Below are positions 25,176 through 34,483 of a DNA stretch of 64,000 nucleotides, one piece after another. Below the pieces are notes generated by a model. The model ran no database searches, was not told the DNA's origin, and worked only from the letters and a program-made list of their open reading frames with translations. The translations under genes were made by a program, and so were the position numbers. The DNA comes from CALMEC01 sp031366605 (GTDB taxonomy: Bacteria > Actinomycetota > Thermoleophilia > Miltoncostaeales > Miltoncostaeaceae), in assembly GCA_031366605.1 (NCBI GenBank), contig JANLOO010000022.1, positions 1 through 64,000 on the forward strand, in the 5' to 3' direction. Positions within the stretch are counted from its first letter, which is position 1; each line of letters starts with the position of its first letter.

Positions 25176-28100
25176 TCAGTCGACTCGTCCCAGGCGACGC
25201 TGCATCGTGACGGTCGTGCCCGACAGGCTGCGTCGGATGTCGACATCCGACACGGCTCGCATCAGTGGCAGTCCCCGTCCGCGATCCCCCGGAGCCGGAA
25301 GCAGATTCCAGATTCCCCGATCGCGAATGCGCAGCGTCATGTGTGCGCCATCACGAACGAGTTCGACCTCGACGTCTCCCGAGGCACCCGGGACATATGC
25401 GTGCTCGACGGCGTTCGCCACCGCTTCGCCCACGGCGAGCAGGATGTCGTTGGCGTCTGCGGCGGCGATGTCATTGACGGCGAACCAGTCGCGCATGGCA
25501 ACCCGGAGGCCCGCCAGCTCGTGAGGGGATGTCGTGAACCTGCGCACAAACCGCACCGCCACATCCGTTGCGAGATCGATGCACAGCACCGCGATGTCGT
25601 CCAGCCGATGCTGGTCGACGGTCAGGTCGGCCACAAGCGCCGCCACAAACGCATTTCCTGGGAGCCGGCGGTGCACGCCGGCGGCGGTTGCGAGTCGGGA
25701 AAGGCCCACGTCGATCGATTCACCCCGCCGTTCGACGAGGCCGTCCGAGAACAGGACGAGCCGGGTGCCTGGCATCAGGGTGACACACGCGTCGGTTCGC
25801 GGATTGCGGGAGGGGACGACCAGCGGCACCGATCTGCCTTCCTCCAAAAAATGCGCATCGCCGTCGGCGGTGATGACAAGCGGGGGAGGATGTGCGGCGC
25901 AGGCGTAGACGAGTTCGCCGGAGTGGCGATCCAAGAGTGCGGCGACGACGGTCGCGCAATGGGCGGCGGGGATCGTCTCGGCAAAGAGCGCCAGACGATC
26001 GATGAGCCTCGCCGGTGTCTCGCATGTCAACGCGAGGGCGTTGACGGCTGCGCGGAGTTGGCCCATCGCCGCAGCAGCGCCGAGGCCACGTCCGACCACG
26101 TCGCCGACGAACAACCCCACCCGGCCATCAGGGAGTTCGATGGCTTCACACCAGTCGCCCCCGACCTCGAGGTCGGGGGCGGCGGGCTCGTAGAATGCGG
26201 CGACGGCGAGCCCCGGGAGTTCCGGCATGCTGTCCGCAAGTAGGCTCTGCTGCAGGCGAAGCGACACCTGGCGATGCCGTTCGGAGAGCTGCGCGTTGTC
26301 GAGGCTCAGGCCGACCTGTTGCGACAGCACATCGAAATACGCGAGGTCGTCCGAATCGAAGGCCCGTGTCCGGCTGTCTGACGTGCCGACCAGGAGCGCA
26401 CCCAGCCGTCGACCCGGTGGTCCGAGGGGAAGCGTCATGACGGATCGTGGACGCAGCCGCCCGAGCCCTCCGCGTGCCGCGGGCGTCAGGGAGTATTCGT
26501 CGGCAGACGCCGGTGACAGCTCGAAGAGGTGCGGGCGTCCCGTCGCCGCGACGTTCGCAACGCTGCCGACGATTCCTTCCTCCATCGCGTGCTGCCGGCG
26601 AAGGGCCTCGAACGATGGTTCAAGGGCGGGATCGCGGTGGCGTACGGCCGCAACTGCGAGCCGGCCTGACTCGTCGAGCAGTTCAACCGACGCGAAGTCG
26701 GCGATGTCCGGCACGAGCGCGTCGAGAAACCGTTCGATGCGGCGCGTGGTTCCGTCGGCTGCGTCGAGCGAGGCCAAGAGGTCGGCTGCAAACTCCGCGC
26801 GGCGGCGTGCCCGCTCATGGACTGCACGTTCTCGAACCACAGTGTTGTGCAGCCGGGCGCGTTCAAGGGCTTGGGCGGCCTGCCCGGCGATCAACTCGAG
26901 GAAGCCGCGACGGGCGGTGTCACTCTTCTGCGGACGATCAAAGGCGAATACCACGACGCCAAGCGCGGCGCCTTGGACCACAAGCGGCAGGATCACCGCG
27001 GCCGAGAGCCCGCGTGTGGCGAGGAATCTTGCCGCCTGGGGAGACCGCCACCCGGCGGCCCTGACGTCATCGATGAATCGCGGCTTCGCAGAGGTCAGCA
27101 CATCCGCCAGGATCGTGGAGGCGCAGACGTGAAACGGCGGTTCTCCGGTCAAAAGCCCACCGACATCCGCGGCGACCTCGAGTTCTCCCGACGCCCGGGT
27201 CAACGCGAGCGCAGCCGTGGCGGCACGCAGCGTGCGGACGCCTTCGGCGGCAACGGCCGATGCGACATCGGCAACCGTGACCGCCGCAGCGAGTTGGGCG
27301 GCGAACGCTCGCAGGCGCTCGGCACGATCCCGAGCATCGCTTTCGTCCTGGAAGTGATCGGCGCGTTCGCGCGCCTGGATGACGATCTGACCGATGCTCG
27401 CGAGCTCTGCCCGATCAGCATGACCCCACCTGCGATCAGTCGGCAGAAGGACCGCCGCGAGCCGCCGTCCTCCGAGCGCGATCACTGCGGCGGCGTGATC
27501 ACCCGAGGTGCCACTCGGGCGGGTGGTCGACGATTGGCCATTCGGAATCATGATCACGTCCGCGCCGCCGGAGCCGTCGAGCAACGACGGAACGATGAGA
27601 CTCGGGAGTGCCGTTGGCGAGCGATCGCCCCGCGCGTACTGTGCCCACGACGTAAACCGGGCACGGTCGTCGAATGCTCCGACGATCACCTCTGCGGCGG
27701 CAAACGACCGCGCAAGGTGGTCCAGCGCCACGTTGGCGACTTCGTCGGGTGTCGTCACGGCGGACAGCCGTGTGGTGAGTGCCTGGAGTCGCTGGGCCCG
27801 TTCGTTGGCGCGGCCGTGGGCGATGGCCTGGGCCACCAGGCGTGCCAGCGACATGAGCAGGCCGACCGTGGCTGCGTCAAACACATGCTCATCGCGAAAC
27901 CCGACGGCCATGGCCCCGGGCACGGCTGGGTCGTCCAGAAGCGGCACCGCGATGAGGCTGCCGATGCCTGCACGCGCGAACTCCGTCAGGGCCGCCCCTC
28001 CGAGTTCGGCAGCGGCATCACGGCTTGGGAGAATGACGTTCGTCCGCGTGGCAGCGGCAATCGCGAGTGGCAACGGGTCGTCCAACCGCAGATGCTTCAT

Positions 28101-28316
28101 CCGCGTGACGGTCGCGTCCGGAAGCCCGCGGGTGGCGATGATCTCGACCTTCATTGTGGCCTCATGGGCGCTCACCAGCGCGGCCGTCTGTGCTCCAGGC
28201 AGGCACATGGCCTCGACAAGGAATACCTGACCAATCTCTTCCAATGTGAGCGCGACCGGGACGCGCGTGGCCGGCACCCCCGCGTCGCCGGCCCAACTTC
28301 GCCCGTCACGAATCAT
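25176..28316 (-). CDS. Multi-GAF SpoIIE-type phosphatase fused to an RsbW-type kinase domain (second)
   Basis: The product is 1046 residues. Three to four GAF-like domains (about 20-170, 180-325, 340-500, 520-690) precede a PP2C domain (about 700-905; VGGDWCEAIEL, VGDVVGRGLGAA, FSDGLVERR, LDDIAVLCI) and a Bergerat ATPase (about 915-1040; GEAVANAVEHAY, RDRGIW, RGRGLPLM). The layout repeats that of the 9517-12783 protein, but the sequences are well diverged. The N-terminal GAF set begins right after the MarR gene, whose stop overlaps its ATG (ATGA), so sensor and repressor are co-produced. Confidence 0.9.
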   Translation of the reverse strand: MIRDGRSWAGDAGVPATRVPVALTLEEIGQVFLVEAMCLPGAQTAALVSAHEATMKVEIIATRGLPDATVTRMKHLRLDDPLPLAIAAATRTNVILPSRDAAAELGGAALTEFARAGIGSLIAVPLLDDPAVPGAMAVGFRDEHVFDAATVGLLMSLARLVAQAIAHGRANERAQRLQALTTRLSAVTTPDEVANVALDHLARSFAAAEVIVGAFDDRARFTSWAQYARGDRSPTALPSLIVPSLLDGSGGADVIMIPNGQSSTTRPSGTSGDHAAAVIALGGRRLAAVLLPTDRRWGHADRAELASIGQIVIQARERADHFQDESDARDRAERLRAFAAQLAAAVTVADVASAVAAEGVRTLRAATAALALTRASGELEVAADVGGLLTGEPPFHVCASTILADVLTSAKPRFIDDVRAAGWRSPQAARFLATRGLSAAVILPLVVQGAALGVVVFAFDRPQKSDTARRGFLELIAGQAAQALERARLHNTVVRERAVHERARRRAEFAADLLASLDAADGTTRRIERFLDALVPDIADFASVELLDESGRLAVAAVRHRDPALEPSFEALRRQHAMEEGIVGSVANVAATGRPHLFELSPASADEYSLTPAARGGLGRLRPRSVMTLPLGPPGRRLGALLVGTSDSRTRAFDSDDLAYFDVLSQQVGLSLDNAQLSERHRQVSLRLQQSLLADSMPELPGLAVAAFYEPAAPDLEVGGDWCEAIELPDGRVGLFVGDVVGRGLGAAAAMGQLRAAVNALALTCETPARLIDRLALFAETIPAAHCATVVAALLDRHSGELVYACAAHPPPLVITADGDAHFLEEGRSVPLVVPSRNPRTDACVTLMPGTRLVLFSDGLVERRGESIDVGLSRLATAAGVHRRLPGNAFVAALVADLTVDQHRLDDIAVLCIDLATDVAVRFVRRFTTSPHELAGLRVAMRDWFAVNDIAAADANDILLAVGEAVANAVEHAYVPGASGDVEVELVRDGAHMTLRIRDRGIWNLLPAPGDRGRGLPLMRAVSDVDIRRSLSGTTVTMQRRLGRVD

Positions 28317-28783
28317 TCGTGGTCCGCGATCGCGTTGTGTGCGTCGACGCCGTCACGGTCAGGATGACGCGTGATCAGTTCGATCAAGAGTTGTCGGAGC
28401 AGTTCGTCACGCCGATCGTCGTCCAGCAGTGGGGATTCGTCAGTATCGACCTCGCTGAGCGCGAGGCGGTCTTTCTCGGTCAGGCGACAGAGCGAACGCA
28501 GACGATCGTAGGGGTCTCGGGACCGCTCGACATACTCCAACTGCTCAAGTCGCTCGAGTGTGGCGCTCATCGTCTGCACCGTGACGCGAAGTGCGCTCGC
28601 GAATTCGCGCTGCGATGGGCACGTCGTCGCGAGCAGCGACAACACGCTGCGTGTCGGTCCGCACATCTCAACACCGTACTCACCGGACCGGCGGTCAATA
28701 CGAGTGGCCGCCAGACCGAGGAGCCGTCGTGTCGGCAGGTGGATGATCGTGTGGGTTGGGGGGAGGGAGACGTATCGCATCAT
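28313..28783 (-). CDS. MarR-family transcriptional regulator
   Basis: The product is 156 residues (170 if the GTG at 28825 is used). The winged-helix domain is visible as PTRSVLSLLATTCPSQREFA, the recognition helix region VTVQTMSATLERLEQLEYVE, and the wing RSRDPYDRLRSLCRLTEKDR. This is the MarR pattern, with an acidic dimerisation tail. It is coupled by ATGA overlap to the large phosphatase/kinase gene and probably controls that unit. The ATG pair near 28783 is preferred over the upstream GTG, but neither has a strong ribosome-binding site. Confidence 0.8.
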   Translation of the reverse strand: MMRYVSLPPTHTIIHLPTRRLLGLAATRIDRRSGEYGVEMCGPTRSVLSLLATTCPSQREFASALRVTVQTMSATLERLEQLEYVERSRDPYDRLRSLCRLTEKDRLALSEVDTDESPLLDDDRRDELLRQLLIELITRHPDRDGVDAHNAIADHE

Positions 28784-28936
28784 CAGGTTTTGACGGACAG
28801 TCAGTGCGCCTGACGATTCAACCACCCACGTCGAAGACGTCCAAACGCGGGAAGCGCTTGCCCTCCTTGACGATGTCTTCGATCGGCGTACTGAACCGAT
28901 TCGGGAATTTCTCCGTGCGAATTCCTCCGCGCGACG

Positions 28937-29104
28937 TCACGATGTGAAAATGTGCGCCAGCATCATGGCGATGGAGATCAGGACAAACCCCTGCATTGCG
29001 CCTGCAGGACCGTCGCGACGGCGATCGGAGTCGTGTTCCACCTTGGCGGTGGGATCCCGTCGGCGATCCGCTCGCGGTGTTGTTTGGCGTCGCGCGGCTT
29101 TCAT
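28937..29104 (-). CDS. Small single-span membrane protein
   Basis: The product is 55 residues. A basic, hydrophilic N-terminus (MKAARRQTTPRADRRRDPTA) leads to one C-terminal hydrophobic segment (AMQGFVLISIAMMLAHIFTS) that ends at the TGA. GGGGAGG lies nine bases before the ATG at 29104, which supports the call. It resembles the short tail-anchored stress peptides common in bacteria, but no family can be named. It is followed on the same strand by the MarR gene and is divergent from the gene at 29300. Confidence 0.55.
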   Translation of the reverse strand: MKAARRQTTPRADRRRDPTAKVEHDSDRRRDGPAGAMQGFVLISIAMMLAHIFTS

Positions 29105-29299
29105 GGCGGTCTACCTCCCCAATCCCGACGTCGCTGAAACGCGTGAGGAGTCGTTCGGGTTCTGGGCCGAATGCCGGAGGAGATGGTCGCGTTGCTCGCC
29201 ATGCGACGTATGGGGATGGGGTGTCCACCCGCGGCGGGTTTAGGAGACGTCCCGACGGGGGACCTGTTTGGTGAGAACGTCACGACGGAGTGGAGCAAC

Positions 29300-29791
29300 G
29301 TGAGTCAGGCAAATGAGTACGAAGGCCTCAGCGAGGATCAACGAGTGGGAGCGACGACGCCGCCGCCGATTCGAGCGGCAGTGGTCTCAAGGGCCGGTGT
29401 TCGTCCTGTTCGCGTTCGTCGAGGGCGGCTACCGGCGTCGCCGTCCGCGCCGCTCGCTTGGTACGAGTACCTGCCGATGTGGGTCTCGATCAGCATTTTC
29501 CTGCACGGCCTGGTGCTCTTGCTTGCGATCGTTTTGCTCGCGTCACCTGAGACGTTCGGAATTGCGAGCGAGGGTGCGGCTGATCGCAACAGCGTGGTGC
29601 AGACCGCACAGTCCGACGCCTTGCGAACTCGGGTGGCGTCGCTCGAGCAACAGCTCGCCATCGCGCGCGGTGCCGCGCCGGCGGCGGCCACCGCGGCGGA
29701 TACCGCGACATCCGACGCCCTGACCCAACGGCTCGCGGCGCTTGAGGGACGGCTGGCGGCGGTCTGCGCGAGGAGCACGCCTCCCTGTTGA
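29300..29791 (+). CDS. Single-span membrane protein with coiled-coil tail
   Basis: The product is 163 residues. A hydrophilic N-terminus is followed by a hydrophobic helix (MWVSISIFLHGLVLLLAIVL) at about 60-80 and then a probable coiled coil (ALRTRVASLEQQLAIARG and TQRLAALEGRLAAVC). The GTG at 29300 has GGAG upstream. Its TGA overlaps the TTG start of the lipase-like gene (TTGA), so the two are coupled. It may anchor a complex at the membrane. Function is unknown. Confidence 0.6.
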   Translation: MSQANEYEGLSEDQRVGATTPPPIRAAVVSRAGVRPVRVRRGRLPASPSAPLAWYEYLPMWVSISIFLHGLVLLLAIVLLASPETFGIASEGAADRNSVVQTAQSDALRTRVASLEQQLAIARGAAPAAATAADTATSDALTQRLAALEGRLAAVCARSTPPC

Positions 29792-30588
29792 CCGACGATG
29801 CGCCTCGCTACGTCGCGATCGGAGACTCCATCGCCCGGGGATTTCTGCCGACGTGGCCGCGGCCGAGGCCTCGGGATCGTTGCGATTTTCGGTTGGCCGG
29901 CGTGCCGTTGCGGTGGTTCGACAACTCCTCGATCGCCTACCCGGTGGCTGTCGCACGGATGGTTTCGGACCAAGTGGGCTCACGCATCGCGCTCGACATG
30001 AAATGCACATGCTCGGGCATGCGCACAGACCACCTGTGGCGACATGACGGTCCGACCGAGCTGCTGCGTTCCGGCTTCGACCAACCAGCGGCCCTCGTGA
30101 CCGTGACGGTTGGCGCAAACGACCTGATGCCGATGTGGTTTCGCTACCTCGCCGCCGCGACGATTCTTCGTCCGGTCAAACCGCTGCTGCCCAACGCGGT
30201 CATGCGATCAATCCGCGAACGCTTGGCTCCAGAGCGGCGACAGATGCTGGCGGCAGCACGCGGTGTCCAAGACCGCCTCGATCACATCCTGGGGTGGATC
30301 AAAGCGCAATCGCCGTCCGCGAGCATCATCGTGACGACGTACTACTCGGGAGACGACTCGCTGTTTCCCAGCGCTGGCTTCTCGGATCGGCTCTTTGAGG
30401 CGATTGGTGCAGCCGTCGGCGGTTGCCCGTCGGCGTCGCTGGTCGATGTCACGCCCGTCCTGACCCGTGTGGACTCACAACGGACGCTGACCAGCAGGTT
30501 CGACGGACTTCACCCGACTGCCGACGGCCAGCGACGAATCGCTCGTGCCGTCGCAGACGAAGCCGTGCGCCTGATGGCATCGCACTGA
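29788..30588 (+). CDS. SGNH/GDSL-type esterase or lipase
   Basis: The product is 266 residues. Block I YVAIGDSIARGF carries the nucleophilic Ser, block III VTVGANDLM the oxyanion Asn, and block V DGLHPTADGQRR the Asp/His pair, so a complete SGNH catalytic set is visible. No signal peptide is present, so it is probably cytosolic or exported by another route. It starts with TTG at 29788, overlapping the previous stop (TTGA). Substrate is unknown; candidates are acyl groups on lipids or sugars. Repeat copy E follows. Confidence 0.9.
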   Translation: MTDDAPRYVAIGDSIARGFLPTWPRPRPRDRCDFRLAGVPLRWFDNSSIAYPVAVARMVSDQVGSRIALDMKCTCSGMRTDHLWRHDGPTELLRSGFDQPAALVTVTVGANDLMPMWFRYLAAATILRPVKPLLPNAVMRSIRERLAPERRQMLAAARGVQDRLDHILGWIKAQSPSASIIVTTYYSGDDSLFPSAGFSDRLFEAIGAAVGGCPSASLVDVTPVLTRVDSQRTLTSRFDGLHPTADGQRRIARAVADEAVRLMASH

Positions 30589-30621
30589 CGTGGAACACCA
30601 CTGCGCGTGGTCGCCATGGCG

Positions 30622-30787
30622 TGAGGGTCCGCGCAGAAAATGACTGCTGTGCCGGATGGCGAGCGAAACCGAGTCAGGCGGTGTCGCCGAGCCTCGCTGC
30701 CACTGGTGGTAGCGGCGATCTCGGCGACACCGTATGGCGACGGTTTGCAGCCGTTGAACGGTGCAGTCGTTTCTGCGTGGTCCCTTA
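30622..30787. repeat. Family-1 inverted-repeat element, copy E (reference copy)
   Basis: This is the clearest full-length copy, 166 bases. The left end is TGAGGGTCCGCGCAGAAA, and the right end read on the minus strand is TAAGGGACCACGCAGAAA. The ends match at about 22 of 26 positions. The final TTA is the TAA stop codon of the cupredoxin gene. It sits between the convergent esterase and cupredoxin genes. Confidence 0.9.
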
Positions 30788-31225
30788 CTGAACGGTGAGC
30801 GTGCCCGTCATTCCACCAGCCTCGTGCCCGGGAACCGAGCAGAAGAAGGTGTAGGTCCCGGCCTTGAGGGTCACCGTGAACGGCGGGGCGTCCTTGCCGG
30901 TGACGGTCTCCGAGCCGCCGATCTTCGTGCCATCGGTCCCCTTGATTGTGACGTTGTGGGGGAACGTGCCGGGGTTGGTGAAGTCGAACGTGACGTCGCC
31001 GGCGGAGGCGCTCAGTTCCTTTTGATCGAAGGCGAGCGCCGTCGCGCTGGCAGTGACAGCGACGGCGCCTGCAGCCGGGGCCGAACTCGTCGGGGCTGCG
31101 GTCGTCGTGGGAGCAGCGGTTGGGGTTGAGGAGGCACTCGAACTCGAACCTCCGCAGCCGGTCGCGAGGGCGGCGACGGCTCCGAGGGCGGCTAGAGGCA
31201 GGGCGAACTTCATTGCAATTTTCAT
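30785..31225 (-). CDS. Cupredoxin-domain lipoprotein
   Basis: The product is 146 residues. A lipoprotein signal ends in the lipobox LATGC (Cys at about 24), then a Ser/Thr/Ala-rich linker, then a plastocyanin-like domain (about 55-146). Copper ligands are visible as His in FPHNVTIKG and Cys, His and Met in FFCSVPGHEAGGM, the type I set. It is a membrane-anchored extracytoplasmic electron carrier or copper-binding protein. Its stop codon is formed by the end of repeat copy E. It is divergent from the P450 gene, with 104 bases between them. Confidence 0.93.
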   Translation of the reverse strand: MKIAMKFALPLAALGAVAALATGCGGSSSSASSTPTAAPTTTAAPTSSAPAAGAVAVTASATALAFDQKELSASAGDVTFDFTNPGTFPHNVTIKGTDGTKIGGSETVTGKDAPPFTVTLKAGTYTFFCSVPGHEAGGMTGTLTVQ

Positions 31226-31329
31226 GCCGTCACACTAGCCCACGCCCAGGTGGCGCGCCTTGCGTTCAACGGTTCATACTGGTCACCACGGGGTCAATCG
31301 GCACCGATCACTCGAGCCACCGGGGGTTG

Positions 31330-32691
31330 ATGTCCGCGTCATCGAAACTGCCGGGGCCCCGTGGAACCGGGGTGCGCCGGCTTCGCCGGATGCGGCATGA
31401 CCCGCTTGGGTTCTTCCTGGAGCTTCCGGCCCGATACGGGCCCCTCGTGCGGGTCCGATTCGGCCCCGTACGACTTATTTCGGTCACCGACCCGGCGCTC
31501 GTCACCCGCGTATTGGTAGACGACGCAGACGGATACAAAAAAGGGATGGCGCTCGAACGCGCGCGCGCGATTCTGGGCGACGGGCTGCTGACGAGCGACG
31601 GCGACCTGCACCGTCGGCAGCTGCGGTTGATCGGTCCCGCGCTCTCGCGGCGACGTGTCGCGGGGTATGAGCGGACGATTCGCGCAATCGTCGACGAATG
31701 TGACGCCGACTGGCGGGACGGCGCGTCGATCGACATCTGCGTCGAGATGAGGCGACTGACGCTCGGGATCGTCGTCGCGACACTGTTCGGCGGGCAGCTC
31801 GAATCGGGGGATGCCGACCGCGTCAGCGCGGGATTGGCCGGTGTGACGGAGCATTTCGAGTGGCTCGTCACCCACCCACTCGGCACGCTGAGGCTCCGCG
31901 TCCCGACGCCCCGGGTCCGCAGGCTCCTGGCAGCGCGGGCAGAGTTGCGCGCGGTTGTGGACCGTCTGGTCGCGAACCATGTCGCCCCGGATGCTGGGAC
32001 GCCGGACCTCCTGGCCGACCTGATCGCGGCCCGGGACGACTGCGGCGGGATGGGCAACGAACTGTTGCGCAACGAGGTGTTGACGCTCCTGCTGGCAGGG
32101 CATGAGACAACCGCCAACTGGCTGACATTCACGTGGTTGGCGCTCGCAGAACATCCTGACGTGGCAGTCCGCCTGCGCCAGGAACTCGACGCGAAGCTGG
32201 GCGACCGGCCGGCAACGCTCGCCGATCGTGATCGGCTGCCGTTGACACACGCCGTGCTGCAAGAGACGCTCCGTCTGTTCCCACCCGCGTGGGGAGTCGG
32301 GCGTCGCGCGCGGGCGGATCGCGAGCTTGGCGGTCACACGGTACCGGCGGGCACCGTGGTGTCGGCTTGTCAGTACGTCGTGCACCGTGACCCGGCGCTC
32401 TGGGATGCACCGGAGCGCTTCGACCCCGATCGTTGGCTCGACGGTCGCGCCGCCGGCATACCGCGCGGTGGGTTCTTCCCGTTCTCGGATGGGCCGCGCC
32501 GCTGCATCGGCGAACACTTCGCGCGTGCCGAGGCCGTCCTGATCCTGGCCACCCTGGCTCGTCGCTGGGAGTTCCAGCGGATCTCAGATGCGCCGGTGGG
32601 CCTCGACCCCAAGGTCACCTTGCGCCCACGTGGTCCTCAGATCATGCGTACGGTGCGCGTCGACCCACATGTCTGGGACGACGCCCGGTGA
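31330..32691 (+). CDS. Cytochrome P450
   Basis: The product is 453 residues. The I-helix LLLAGHETTANW, the K-helix ETLR, the PERFDPDRW element and the heme-binding loop FSDGPRRCIGEHFA with its Cys ligand are all present, so the enzyme should bind heme and hydroxylate or epoxidise a substrate. The sequence style resembles the class that includes fatty-acid and terpenoid hydroxylases (CYP102/CYP4-like), but the substrate cannot be named. No ferredoxin or reductase gene adjoins it. The ATG at 31330 follows a GGGGG stretch. Confidence 0.95.
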   Translation: MSASSKLPGPRGTGVRRLRRMRHDPLGFFLELPARYGPLVRVRFGPVRLISVTDPALVTRVLVDDADGYKKGMALERARAILGDGLLTSDGDLHRRQLRLIGPALSRRRVAGYERTIRAIVDECDADWRDGASIDICVEMRRLTLGIVVATLFGGQLESGDADRVSAGLAGVTEHFEWLVTHPLGTLRLRVPTPRVRRLLAARAELRAVVDRLVANHVAPDAGTPDLLADLIAARDDCGGMGNELLRNEVLTLLLAGHETTANWLTFTWLALAEHPDVAVRLRQELDAKLGDRPATLADRDRLPLTHAVLQETLRLFPPAWGVGRRARADRELGGHTVPAGTVVSACQYVVHRDPALWDAPERFDPDRWLDGRAAGIPRGGFFPFSDGPRRCIGEHFARAEAVLILATLARRWEFQRISDAPVGLDPKVTLRPRGPQIMRTVRVDPHVWDDAR

Positions 32692-32728
32692 GTCTCTCCG
32701 ATCGGGCTGGATGCGGCGCCGGGGACGA

Positions 32729-33175
32729 CTACCCGAGCGTCAGGGTTTGGATCTGGATGGCGATCTCGACACCCGCGAGCGCTTTGCTGACGGGGCAGCC
32801 GGCCTTTGCTTCGTCGGCGAGCCGTGTGTAGGTCTCGGCATCGAGCCCCTCGACGTCACCTCCGAGCGTCAGGTTGATGCCGGTCAGTCGAAAGCCGCCT
32901 GCCGGGTCGGGACCCAGCGAGACATCTGCGGTGACCTCCAATCGGCGCGCGGTTCCTCCCGCGGCGCCGATGAGGGCGGACAGCTGCATGGCGTAGCAGG
33001 AGGAATGCGCGGCGGCGATCAGCTCCTCGGGACTCGTCGTCCCGCCGCCGCGCTCGGCGGTTCGTCTGGGGAACGAGACGTCATATCGCCCGGCGTGTGA
33101 GCTTGCCAGTTCGACCTGGCCGTTTCCCGTTTCGAGCGAGCCTCGCCAGATCGTCTGCGCGGTGCGTGTCGGCAT
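32729..33175 (-). CDS. OsmC-family peroxiredoxin
   Basis: The product is 148 residues. The two redox-active Cys motifs AAAHSSCYAMQLSALI and GCPVSKAL, with the conserved Arg in ETGNGQVELASSHAGRY-type context upstream, identify OsmC. These homodimeric enzymes reduce organic hydroperoxides with lipoyl or thiol donors. AAGGA stands just before the ATG at 33175. It is convergent with the P450 gene. The neighbouring YceI, VOC and HxlR genes suggest an electrophile/peroxide defence region. Confidence 0.93.
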   Translation of the reverse strand: MPTRTAQTIWRGSLETGNGQVELASSHAGRYDVSFPRRTAERGGGTTSPEELIAAAHSSCYAMQLSALIGAAGGTARRLEVTADVSLGPDPAGGFRLTGINLTLGGDVEGLDAETYTRLADEAKAGCPVSKALAGVEIAIQIQTLTLG

Positions 33176-33601
33176 GTCGTCCTTACGTCGTCGGTGGCGC
33201 GTGGCCGGCGGTCGCGCGTCAAGGGTGGCCTCACTCACCCTCAATACCCGCGATGGGTGATGACTGAACATCGGTGTTGAGCGTTGAGCCGGCGTACAGC
33301 TCAAGAACCCTTCCGGACCACACGGTCTGCGCGTGGCGCATCGAGGAACCGCTTTGACCGATCAGGTGGTTTGGGATCGGCGAAGGCGGGTAGTGACCCC
33401 CTGTTCCCGAACAGAGGTGAATGCGATGGCAACGTGGATTGGATCTGCTCTCGTCCAGAGTGGTCCCGGCGAATCACGCGAAGCGGCGTAGCTCGGCATC
33501 GACACATGCGATGCGGGGCCGAGGGCGATCACGTCCGAGTTCAGCTCGCACAACCGCACGATGCGAGGTCTCGTGCCGAGACGACTTCGACGCTCGCTGT
33601 T
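33176..33601. other. Intergenic region without a convincing gene
   Basis: Only a 21-codon frame (33425-33490, MATWIGSALVQSGPGESREA) with AGAGGTGAA upstream looks faintly translatable; the rest has no coding character. The region upstream of OsmC should contain its promoter. Confidence 0.45.
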
Positions 33602-34471
33602 TCACGGTGAGGTCAGCAGGAGCGCGGTCCCGGACGGGTCCCATGCCAGGATGCCATCGGACTGTGGCTGCGGGTCCTGGCCGTGGTCCGCGACCCTGTT
33701 GACGGTCGCATCCAGGGCGGATCGTGTCGGCAAGACCACGGTCGCGTGGCGAAGCGAAGCCGTTCCGGGTGGCGGGGCAGGCGCGCCCATGCTCTGCCAC
33801 ACGTTCGCGCCGATGTGGTGGTGGTAGCCACCTGCGGCGAGGAACGCAGCGTGTGGCCCATACGTCGTCATCAACGCGAACCCCAAGACATCGCGATAGA
33901 AGCGGATCGCGTCGGGCACGTCCCGCACACGGAGGTGCACGTGTCCCATGTCCGTGCCGGGGGGCAGACCCTCGAACGGCTCGGTCTGTGGGGCCACCAG
34001 CTCGGTCAGCAGATCGTCGATGTCGAGCGCAGCCGTCGTCATCTCGCCGATGCGGCCCTCCCACAGTTGACGCGGCCGGTCCCAGTAGATTTCGATTCCG
34101 TGGTCGTCAGGGTCCTGCAGGTAGATCGCCTCACTGACGAAATGGTCTGACATGCCGGCCAGCGGTACCCGCCTGCGGGCGGCATGGGTCAGCCACTGGG
34201 CCAGATCGACTCGCGCAGGCACCCGCAGCGCCAGGTGGAACAATCCCGTGTGGCCACGCGACGGAGCCGCGCCCGGCAGCTCAACGAGGTGCACGAGTTC
34301 TTCGCCGCCCGCGCCGAATGACGCTGCGTCGTCGCCCAACGCGAGCACCTCCAGGCCGATGGCGTCGCGGTAGAAGCCGACGGATCGATCCAGGTCGGCG
34401 ACCGTCAGATGGACGGCACCCATCCGGGTGGACACGTCAATCGCAGATGGCGGGGTGCTCGCGGTGGACAA
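33602..34471 (-). CDS. Two-domain VOC-family protein (CatE-like extradiol dioxygenase)
   Basis: The product is 289 residues with two vicinal-oxygen-chelate modules. The first starts MGAVHLTVADLDRSVGFYRD and ends DPDDHGIEIYWDRP; the second starts GHVHLRVRDVPDAIRFYRDV. This matches the CatE/YfiE group in HxlR-controlled quinone and aldehyde-stress regulons of Firmicutes. The TTG start at 34471 follows AAGGAG by eight bases. It begins 12 bases after the YceI stop, so the two genes form an operon. The substrate is inferred only by analogy. Confidence 0.88.
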   Translation of the reverse strand: MSTASTPPSAIDVSTRMGAVHLTVADLDRSVGFYRDAIGLEVLALGDDAASFGAGGEELVHLVELPGAAPSRGHTGLFHLALRVPARVDLAQWLTHAARRRVPLAGMSDHFVSEAIYLQDPDDHGIEIYWDRPRQLWEGRIGEMTTAALDIDDLLTELVAPQTEPFEGLPPGTDMGHVHLRVRDVPDAIRFYRDVLGFALMTTYGPHAAFLAAGGYHHHIGANVWQSMGAPAPPPGTASLRHATVVLPTRSALDATVNRVADHGQDPQPQSDGILAWDPSGTALLLTSP

Positions 34472-34483
34472 CTGCAGAACTCC

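Noticed and set aside
28818..29228. Minus-strand open frame of 136 codons
   Set aside because: Arg/Ser-rich and without motifs; the same stretch contains a better-supported 55-residue gene with a strong ribosome-binding site in another frame.
33425..33490. 21-codon frame MATWIGSALVQSGPGESREA with AGAGGTGAA upstream
   Set aside because: Too short to judge by eye; no neighbour or conservation supports it.
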